Positions 1-5,095 of a stretch of 13,777 nt of DNA are shown here, one piece after another. The notes under the pieces were generated by a model. That model worked only from the letters and a program-made list of their open reading frames with translations, did not search any database and was not told the DNA's origin. Each line of letters begins with the position of its first letter. Within the stretch, counting starts at the first letter, position 1. Source of the DNA: Clostridia bacterium (GTDB taxonomy: Bacteria; Bacillota; Clostridia; Lachnospirales; Cellulosilyticaceae); the NCBI GenBank assembly GCA_029256345.1, contig JAQSYC010000042.1, positions 1 to 13,777 on the forward strand, written 5' to 3'. A program made the position numbers and the translations under genes.

Positions 1-336
1 CCTATGCAGGGGGTAATAGCAGCAAAGGCAGGTGCTGCCTTTGTGGCACCTTATGTTAATAGATTGGACATGATTGGAGCTCACGGGGTGCAGGTGGCCT
101 TGGCTATTCACACGCTATTAAAAGGAATGAATGGTAAGGCACAGGTACTGGCAGCTAGTTTCAAAAATGTAGAACAAATTTTAAGTCTGGCGGAGGCTGG
201 GGCATCTGCTGTAACCGTAGCACCGGAGCTGATAGAGCAACTACTGTATCATCCTTTAACCGATAAGGCAGTTATGGACTTTACAGAGGATTTTGCAAGT
301 ATTACATCCCAAGGAGTCACAATGAAAGGCTTATAA
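1..336 (+). CDS. Transaldolase / fructose-6-phosphate-aldolase-type protein, C-terminal part (5' end outside window)
   Basis: The frame is open from the first base, reading P-M-Q-G before an internal Met, so the ATG at position 4 is not the true start. About 111 residues remain of a family that is usually near 215-230. The stretch AAKAGAAFVAPYVNRLDMIG matches the strand around the VAPYV.R.D motif of the small transaldolase / FSA (TalC-type) (beta/alpha)8 aldolases. It is followed by the LAASFKN and AGASAVTVAPELI segments that form the phosphate-binding end of the barrel. Such enzymes make or break C-C bonds of sugar phosphates such as fructose 6-phosphate in the cytoplasm. The Schiff-base lysine lies upstream and cannot be seen, so transaldolase and FSA activity cannot be told apart. 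No convincing terminator follows the stop at 334-336. Confidence 0.85.
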   Translation, partial: PMQGVIAAKAGAAFVAPYVNRLDMIGAHGVQVALAIHTLLKGMNGKAQVLAASFKNVEQILSLAEAGASAVTVAPELIEQLLYHPLTDKAVMDFTEDFASITSQGVTMKGL

Positions 337-460
337 TACCTCGAAATTTATCAAAATGAGAATTTTTTTGAGTTCTGAAGCAAGACCTAAACCCTATGAA
401 AGTCAATAAAAAGACTAATTAGACAAATGATTTATGTGAACGATTCTCCTTGTCAAGTAT

Positions 461-488
461 TTGATAATTCATTATTTAATGGTATAAT
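461..488 (+). promoter_or_regulatory. Putative sigma-A promoter of the NSS symporter gene
   Basis: TTGATA (461-466) and a perfect TATAAT (483-488) are separated by 16 bp. Transcription would start near 495, about 32 nt before the ATG at 527. The mRNA would carry the strong AAGGAGA site at 515-521. An alternative -35, TTGTCA at 450-455, sits too far away (27 bp). The rest of the 337-526 gap shows nothing else clear. Confidence 0.55.
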
Positions 489-526
489 AACAGCTGATAA
501 ATTTTTACTAGATTAAGGAGATAAGT

Positions 527-1879
527 ATGAATAACAGGAGTGAGTTTTCGAGTAAGCTTGGATTCGTGCTGGCAGCAGCAGGATCAGCTGTAGGACTTGG
601 GAATATTTGGAGGTTCCCATATCTCGCAGCAAAATATGGCGGGGGATTATTTTTACTAATGTACGTTTTTTTTGTCGTAACTTTTGGATTTGCAATCATG
701 ACAGCGGAAATCGCAATAGGGAGAAAAACTCAGTTAAGCCCAATTGGTGCTTATACAGCCCTCAATAAGAAATATGGATTTATAGGAGTTATTGCGTCGC
801 TTGTAGCCTTTTTGATTCTGCCCTATTACAGTGTTATTGGGGGATGGGTTATTAAATATTTCGTTACCTTCTTGACAGGGGGACAAGCAAGTACAGCGCA
901 AGATACATTTTTTACGAGCTTTATTGCGTCACCTATAGAACCTGTTTTATGGCAGATATTATTTGTTTTAGCGACACTTGCTGTTGTTTTAAAGGGTGTA
1001 AAGGATGGTATTGAAAAAGCCAGCAAAATCCTAATGCCGGTCCTTATTGTCCTTTCTGTTGTCGTTGCAATTTATTCAATCACTTTACCAGGGGCGATGG
1101 AAGGTGTAAAATATTTTCTAATCCCTGATTTTTCACGTTTTTCTATACAGTCAGTTTTAGCAGCATTGGGTCAGATGTTTTATTCTTTATCTTTGGCTAT
1201 GGGTATTATGATAACCTATGGGTCCTATTTGAAAAAAGAGGATGATCTTGAAAAGTCAGTTAAACAGATTGAGCTTTTTGACTCAGGGATTGCGATATTA
1301 GCAGGTTTTATGGTTATACCAGCTGTATTTGCTTTTTCAGGAGGAGATGAAGCAGCACTTAATGCTGGTCCGGGACTGATGTTTGTAACACTCCCAAAAG
1401 TATTTAATACGATGGGAATGAGCACTCTAGTGGGCAGTGCATTCTTTTTACTTGTACTTTTTGCAGCCCTTACCTCTTCTATATCTCTTATGGAGGCGGT
1501 TGTTTCTACCGTGTGTGACCAGTTTAAGCTAGAAAGAAAGAAAGCCTCTATTTTAGTGGCTGTTACAGCGGTTATTCTTGGCATACCTTCTTCTTTAGGA
1601 AATGGTATTTGGAGTGAGTTTAAAATATTAAATATGAACTTTTTAGACCTTATGGACTTTATTACAAATGCAGTACTTATGCCTATTGGTGCATTACTTA
1701 CCTGTATATTTATAGGGTATGTTATCAAAGTAAAGGTTATTTCAGATGAAGTAAAGATTTCTTCAAAGTTTAAAAGAGAAAAAGTTTTTACAGTGATGAT
1801 CAAGTATATTGCACCAATGTGTATTGTTGCCATACTAGTGACCTCTGTTTTATCAGCATTAGGTCTCTTAACCCTATAA
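527..1879 (+). CDS. Sodium:neurotransmitter symporter family (NSS/SLC6) amino-acid transporter, 450 aa
   Basis: This is an integral membrane Na+-coupled symporter of the LeuT fold, which in bacteria usually imports amino acids or related amines. Residues 18-32 carry the unwound TM1 signature AGSAVGLGNIWRFPY, where N26 and R29 align with LeuT N27 (Na+ ligand) and R30 (extracellular gate). TM6 reads MFYSLSLAMGIMITYGSYLK, and the TM8 Na+ site appears as FAALTSSIS. About eleven hydrophobic segments and a length of 450 residues fit the 11-TM bacterial members such as MhsT and Tyt1 rather than 12-TM eukaryotic ones. The start is set by AAGGAGA six to eight bases upstream. The substrate cannot be read from the sequence. 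A DapA-type lyase and a nitrilase-fold protein downstream suggest an amino acid or derivative (inference). The stop overlaps the stop of the convergent AraC gene. Confidence 0.92.
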   Translation: MNNRSEFSSKLGFVLAAAGSAVGLGNIWRFPYLAAKYGGGLFLLMYVFFVVTFGFAIMTAEIAIGRKTQLSPIGAYTALNKKYGFIGVIASLVAFLILPYYSVIGGWVIKYFVTFLTGGQASTAQDTFFTSFIASPIEPVLWQILFVLATLAVVLKGVKDGIEKASKILMPVLIVLSVVVAIYSITLPGAMEGVKYFLIPDFSRFSIQSVLAALGQMFYSLSLAMGIMITYGSYLKKEDDLEKSVKQIELFDSGIAILAGFMVIPAVFAFSGGDEAALNAGPGLMFVTLPKVFNTMGMSTLVGSAFFLLVLFAALTSSISLMEAVVSTVCDQFKLERKKASILVAVTAVILGIPSSLGNGIWSEFKILNMNFLDLMDFITNAVLMPIGALLTCIFIGYVIKVKVISDEVKISSKFKREKVFTVMIKYIAPMCIVAILVTSVLSALGLLTL

Positions 1880-2737
1880 GCTGGATTCATAGTACTTTTT
1901 AGGAGAATGACCAAACTCCTTTTTGAAAGCCCGTATAAAACTAGAATAGTCACCAAAGCCACAGGAGGAGCAAACTTCTGTGGCTTGTTTGCCTTCTTTG
2001 AGGAGTAGAGAAGCCAGGAGTAACCTTTTCTTTTGGATATACTGATGAATAGAGTATCCGGTTTGCTCTTTGAAAAGATGCATCAGATAATATTTATTCA
2101 GAAAAAATTGGTTGGAGAGGTGTTCAATTGATAGATTTTTTTTAAGATCAGCATTGATGTAATCTAATACTTGCTGAATCCGTGTGTCATAGGCAATATC
2201 AACGAGATTCTCTTTTTCTTCGCTGTTTAGAAAAAGCCTGTTAAGCCATACAATAAGCTCTAGGAAAGAGGCGTTTTTAAGGATGTCACTGCCAAAGCCT
2301 GTATCTTTTGAGGCCTTTTCAAGTTTTGTTAGGATGGGCTTAAGGATTTTTTGAGAAGAACTATCTAGCCGTAGCAAACTGTTTCTAAGTTTTGAGGCTT
2401 CTTCAAAACAAGTTAAAAGATTGCAGGTTTCGTGAGTATATTTTTCAACAAAGCTAGGTTTGATCCAGAGGATAATGCGTTCATACATCAAGTGAGAAGA
2501 AATAATAGCTTTATGAAAGTCTGTATTGGAAACAAACAGCATATCCCAAGGTCTTAATTTGTAAAACTTTCCTTCTATTAAATAGGTGACATCGCCAGAT
2601 AGAAAAATGACGAGTTTATGAAAATCATGGTAGTGAAACTGAAAATCAAAGTAACGGGAATCCTTGAGATGGAAGAAAAGAAAATCTTCCTCCAGATAGC
2701 CCTTTTTTTTATCCAGACTCATTTCATCTGAAGTCAT
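1874..2737 (-). CDS. AraC-family transcriptional regulator with N-terminal cupin sensor domain, 287 aa
   Basis: This is a one-component regulator. The N-terminal part (about residues 15-90) has the AraC-binding cupin pattern F.YHDFHKLVIFLSG.VTY followed by L.PWDMLFVS. The C-terminal 101 residues (187-287) form the double helix-turn-helix, ending in the family signature CGFGDYSSFIRAFKKEFGHS plus PKKYY. I choose the ATG at 2737 because AGAAAGGA (2747-2754 on this strand) stands nine bases before it. The longer frame, starting at a TTG at 2794, has no ribosome binding site and would add 19 poorly matching residues. The gene is divergent from dapA and convergent with the NSS gene. The paired direct repeats at 2836-2869 are a good candidate for its own binding site, so dapA is its likely target, perhaps with autoregulation. 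The ligand is unknown. Confidence 0.88.
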   Translation of the reverse strand: MTSDEMSLDKKKGYLEEDFLFFHLKDSRYFDFQFHYHDFHKLVIFLSGDVTYLIEGKFYKLRPWDMLFVSNTDFHKAIISSHLMYERIILWIKPSFVEKYTHETCNLLTCFEEASKLRNSLLRLDSSSQKILKPILTKLEKASKDTGFGSDILKNASFLELIVWLNRLFLNSEEKENLVDIAYDTRIQQVLDYINADLKKNLSIEHLSNQFFLNKYYLMHLFKEQTGYSIHQYIQKKRLLLASLLLKEGKQATEVCSSCGFGDYSSFIRAFKKEFGHSPKKYYESSL

Positions 2738-2746
2738 GGCAGCACA

Positions 2747-2754
2747 TCCTTTCT
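2747..2754 (-). promoter_or_regulatory. Ribosome binding site that fixes the AraC start
   Basis: AGAAAGGA read on the minus strand lies nine bases upstream of the ATG at 2735-2737. No comparable site precedes the TTG at 2792-2794. This favours the 287-aa protein over a 306-aa version. Confidence 0.6.
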
Positions 2755-2821
2755 TTATATGAGATACGGAGACACAAAAACCCAATAGTATCAAATTAAT
2801 GGTAGTTGCTTACTTGAAAAT

Positions 2822-2827
2822 ATTATA
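2822..2827 (-). promoter_or_regulatory. Possible -10 of the AraC gene promoter
   Basis: A perfect TATAAT reads on the minus strand here, about 85 bases before the AraC ATG. The best -35 at 16 bp spacing is only TTTATT. The distal operator-like repeat (2836-2848) falls inside this promoter's spacer region, so the regulator could repress its own gene while activating dapA (inference). Confidence 0.35.
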
Positions 2828-2835
2828 GCACCTTT

Positions 2836-2869
2836 TGCAATATAATAAACAATATATGCAATATTATAA
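2836..2869 (+). promoter_or_regulatory. Tandem direct repeat, probable AraC-type operator for dapA
   Basis: TGCAATATAATAA (2836-2848) and TGCAATATTATAA (2857-2869) match at 12 of 13 positions and are offset by exactly 21 bp, two helical turns. AraC-family proteins commonly bind such direct repeats, each half contacting two successive major grooves. The second copy abuts or covers the weak -35 region of the dapA promoter, the arrangement of a class II activator. The position between the divergent AraC and dapA genes supports this assignment. Confidence 0.6.
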
Positions 2870-2889
2870 GCAAAAAATGAGTATATACT
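2861..2889 (+). promoter_or_regulatory. dapA: Putative dapA promoter with poor -35
   Basis: TATACT at 2884-2889 is a fair -10, about 37 bases before the dapA ATG. The hexamer 17 bp upstream (ATATTA, 2861-2866) does not resemble TTGACA and lies within the proximal direct repeat. A weak -35 overlapped by a regulator site suggests activator-dependent transcription (inference). Confidence 0.4.
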
Positions 2890-2926
2890 GATAGTAGATG
2901 AGAAAATATCAGAAAGAGGAGAAAAG

Positions 2927-3808
2927 ATGAAAAAAAATATTTTTAAGGGATCAGCTGTAGCGATTGTCACTCCTTTTACTAAAGAAGGTATTGATTTTGA
3001 AAAACTAGGTGAATTAATTGAATTTCAAATAGAAGAAGGAACTTCTGCCATTGTAGTATGTGGTACGACAGGGGAAGCCAGTACCATGTCCTGTGAGGAA
3101 CAAAAGGCAGCTATTGAATATACAGTAAAAAAAGTGAATAAACGTATTCCAGTTGTTGCAGGGACTGGCAGCAATAATACACACCATGCCATAGCACTTA
3201 GTCAATTTGCGCAGCAAGTGGCTTGTGATGGGGTATTGTGTGTGACGCCTTATTATAACAAAACAACACAAAAAGGTTTGTATGAGCATTTTAAAATGAT
3301 AGCGGAGAGTATTACTATTCCCATGATTCTCTACAATGTACCAGCCAGAACGAATTTAAATATTTTGCCTGAAACGGTCAGAGCATTATCAGAGATTGGA
3401 AATATTGTGGGGATTAAAGAGTGTCAGTTTGCCCAGGTAGGAGAGATTGTGAAACTTTGTGGCAGTGACTTTGCTGTTTATTCAGGGGAAGATGGAAATA
3501 TTTTGCCGCTTTTAAGTATGGGAGGGATGGGAGTCATTTCGGTTATGGCCAATATCATACCAAGAGATACCCAGAGGATTACCCAAAAGTTTTTTGAAGG
3601 GGATCTTAAGGAGAGCTTGAGACTTCAGCTTCAAACACTGGATTTAATCAAGGCATTATTTATAGAAACCAGCCCTATCCCTGTAAAAGCAGCTTTAAAT
3701 CTGATGGGATTCGATATAGGTCTATGCCGTATGCCTCTTGTGGAAATGGAGGAAGGACATCTTAAGTTGCTAAAAGATGAACTGAGGCAATATAAATTAA
3801 TAGATTAA
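2927..3808 (+). CDS. dapA: 4-hydroxy-tetrahydrodipicolinate synthase (DapA family), 293 aa
   Basis: This is a class I aldolase with a (beta/alpha)8 barrel. DapA condenses pyruvate with aspartate-semialdehyde in the first committed step of lysine and diaminopimelate synthesis. All expected residues are visible: the GTTGE motif with T47 and T48, Y110 in TPYYNK, Y136 and R141 in YNVPARTN, and the Schiff-base lysine K164 in GIKE. The length (293) is typical. AGAGGAG at 2915-2921 stands five bases before the ATG. The gene lies divergent from an AraC regulator and near an amino-acid symporter and a nitrilase-fold gene. That is not a usual lysine-operon setting and shows no lysine riboswitch, so a paralogue with a catabolic or specialised role in the DapA/NanA superfamily is possible. 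The active-site motifs themselves favour genuine DapA chemistry. Confidence 0.88.
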   Translation: MKKNIFKGSAVAIVTPFTKEGIDFEKLGELIEFQIEEGTSAIVVCGTTGEASTMSCEEQKAAIEYTVKKVNKRIPVVAGTGSNNTHHAIALSQFAQQVACDGVLCVTPYYNKTTQKGLYEHFKMIAESITIPMILYNVPARTNLNILPETVRALSEIGNIVGIKECQFAQVGEIVKLCGSDFAVYSGEDGNILPLLSMGGMGVISVMANIIPRDTQRITQKFFEGDLKESLRLQLQTLDLIKALFIETSPIPVKAALNLMGFDIGLCRMPLVEMEEGHLKLLKDELRQYKLID

Positions 3809-3895
3809 ACTTTATAAAGCATTATACAAAGGCAGTTTACCAGCATATGATATACAAAACGGTATCTCCTTAGTAGACACCAATATTGTAAAAAT

Positions 3896-3900
3896 AAGGA
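3896..3900 (+). promoter_or_regulatory. Ribosome binding site for the TTG start of the nitrilase-fold gene
   Basis: AAGGA stands ten bases before the TTG at 3911. The two nearby ATG codons (3901 and 3904) share a different frame that ends after a few codons, so they cannot start this protein. The spacing is rather long and TTG is a weak start, which suggests low translation. Confidence 0.45.
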
Positions 3901-3910
3901 ATGATGGATA

Positions 3911-4693
3911 TTGGAAACTAAAAAAAATAATAGGCTGCGTATTGCTTTACTCCATATTGCGCCAAAAGGCGGAGAGGTGTCCTCTAATAGAAACCAAATA
4001 AGAAGTGCACTTGCCATTGCAGCTGGTTATGAGGCGGATTTGGCTGTAGGACCAGAACTGGCAGAGAGTGGGTACACATTTTTTAACACAATAGATGCTC
4101 ACAATATTCCTGTTTTTCCGAGTGGATTCATCTGTGATTTAAGGCAAGTGGCACGAACCTATGATATGAATCTTATAATAGGTTTTCCAGAAAGAGATTT
4201 GAAAACACAAAGACTATATAATACATTGGTGTATATAGACAGTAATGGGTATATACAGGGGAGGCACAGAAAAATACATGTAAATACTGAAAGGGATATG
4301 GTCTGGGAATCTTGCGGCAGTTATGGACTTGTAAAAGAAATCCAAGGGATTGCAGCAGGGTTTTTAATTGGTGAAGATCTTTATTATAAGGATGTGGCTT
4401 ACCAGAGCCAAAAGATGGGGGCAAAAATACTTTTAGCGGGGACTGCCTGGCCCGAGGTTGAATGGGATGTAACAAAAGAATGGCAGGAAAGGTCAAGGGA
4501 GACGGGCCTCCCGCTTATTGTTTGTAATCGTACAGGGATAGATGGGGGAATAGATTTTTCACAAAGTACAAGTATGATTATCATGCCTTATCAAAAACCC
4601 TATCAGTTTAGAAGTGTATGTCCGAGTGTGCTCATAATAGATGTCGATAAAAACTGTAATCACTTTGTGGTAGTGGGCTATATGGATTTATAA
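3911..4693 (+). CDS. Carbon-nitrogen hydrolase (nitrilase) superfamily protein lacking the catalytic cysteine, 260 aa
   Basis: Nitrilase-superfamily enzymes hydrolyse or transfer non-peptide C-N bonds with a Glu-Lys-Cys triad. The fold is clear: the N-terminal strand RLRIALLHIAPKGGEV, then P48-E49-L-A-E-S-G-Y with E49 as the triad glutamate, then R120-K121-I-H with K121 as the triad lysine, and the later segments GAKILLAGTAWPE and VCNRTG. The nucleophile motif, normally ICYD or LCeD, reads I153-G154-E155-D156, so the cysteine is glycine (codon GGT at 4370-4372; one base from TGT). The only start that fits is TTG at 3911: an in-frame stop lies at 3902-3904 and AAGGA sits at 3896-3900. It follows dapA by 102 bp on the same strand and may be co-transcribed. 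It may be a binding or regulatory pseudoenzyme; a recent point mutation or a sequencing error is the alternative. Confidence 0.85.
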   Translation: METKKNNRLRIALLHIAPKGGEVSSNRNQIRSALAIAAGYEADLAVGPELAESGYTFFNTIDAHNIPVFPSGFICDLRQVARTYDMNLIIGFPERDLKTQRLYNTLVYIDSNGYIQGRHRKIHVNTERDMVWESCGSYGLVKEIQGIAAGFLIGEDLYYKDVAYQSQKMGAKILLAGTAWPEVEWDVTKEWQERSRETGLPLIVCNRTGIDGGIDFSQSTSMIIMPYQKPYQFRSVCPSVLIIDVDKNCNHFVVVGYMDL

Positions 4694-4724
4694 ATCAGGC
4701 AAATAAATAGGCGACTGACTGTAT

Positions 4725-4753
4725 TTGACACGTAAATCAAGAAGGTATATAAT
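4725..4753 (+). promoter_or_regulatory. Perfect consensus sigma-A promoter
   Basis: TTGACA (4725-4730), a 17-bp spacer and TATAAT (4748-4753) match the housekeeping consensus at all twelve positions. Transcription should start near 4760. The nearest real gene start is 336 bases further on, and a terminator intervenes. The promoter therefore most likely serves the structured RNA region rather than a nearby coding sequence alone. Confidence 0.75.
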
Positions 4754-4759
4754 ACTGAT

Positions 4760-4988
4760 TAAGTAGGCAGATAGTAAAAATAGAAGAGGTGTTTGATGAG
4801 CTGGGTAGTATCTCAATAGATTAAGTTAATAGTGTAAACAGAATCTATAAAATAAAAGGGCAGATGTCCCTTTATTTGTGATGGATTGGTTTACAAATCT
4901 ATGAAGATACAAAACCGCAAAGAAAACACACAAAATGTGAATACAAATTGTGTTTAGTTGAGCTGCGTAGAGTATACGCAGTTTTTTT
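4760..4988 (+). ncRNA. Candidate structured small RNA or leader RNA, about 230 nt, family unknown
   Basis: A consensus promoter upstream and an intrinsic terminator at the 3' end delimit this stretch. Between them the sequence folds on paper into a long rod of nested helices: 4808-4813 with 4905-4910; 4816-4822 with 4896-4902; 4833-4839 with 4889-4895; 4842-4848 with 4881-4887 (one G-U); and 4850-4860 with 4868-4877 (one bulged A). The last is capped by the seven-base loop CAGATGT. A 2x2 internal loop and a ten-base one-sided bulge (4823-4832) interrupt the rod. Outer pairs 4804-4806 with 4914-4916 and 4789-4794 with 4924-4929 can extend it. No T-box sequence, tmRNA, RNase P or SRP signature was recognised. 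A 6S-like RNA, an attenuator for the MutS2-like gene, or a miniature element are alternatives. An open frame from a TTG at 4948 overlaps the next gene and is not credible. Confidence 0.45.
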
Positions 4989-5024
4989 GACGTCTCAAAA
5001 CGTCCTAAACGCTCTATCTGCCTA
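4764..5024. repeat. Long-range 11-bp inverted repeat around the structured region
   Basis: TAGGCAGATAG (4764-4774) is the exact reverse complement of CTATCTGCCTA (5014-5024). As RNA this would be a closing stem joining the 5' end of the transcript to a point beyond the terminator in read-through transcripts. As DNA it could be the terminal repeats of a roughly 260-bp miniature element. No clear target-site duplication flanks it. Confidence 0.45.
4963..4988 (+). terminator. Intrinsic (Rho-independent) terminator upstream of the MutS2-like gene
   Basis: CTGCGTA (4963-4969), a five-base loop and TACGCAG (4975-4981) form a perfect seven-base-pair stem followed directly by seven T residues (4982-4988). 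It lies 107 bases before the MutS2-like ATG. It could end a small RNA started at about 4760, or act as an attenuator in the leader of the downstream gene. Confidence 0.75.
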
Positions 5025-5095
5025 TAGGCTCTGTATCTTTATGATAGATGGAATTGTAATGATAAAAATCAGTAAGAAAAGGAGCTATTACAACC

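Noticed and set aside
337..420. Possible terminator after the transaldolase-type gene (CTCGAAA pairing with TTTTGAG)
   Set aside because: The stem is short, contains a G-T pair, has a 19-base loop, and the T-run lies inside the stem instead of after it.
1225..1962. 245-codon open frame on the minus strand antisense to the NSS symporter
   Set aside because: It lies wholly within and across the well-supported symporter and AraC genes, shows no family motif, and its composition is that of a reverse-complement shadow.
2738..2794. N-terminal extension of the first AraC protein from a TTG at 2794
   Set aside because: No ribosome binding site precedes it, and the added 19 residues fit no domain; the ATG at 2737 has AGAAAGGA at good spacing.
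4760..5095. T-box or lysine riboswitch in the leader of the MutS2-like gene
   Set aside because: No AGGGTGG-ACCGCG T-box sequence or lysine-riboswitch core is visible; the rod structure does not fit either.
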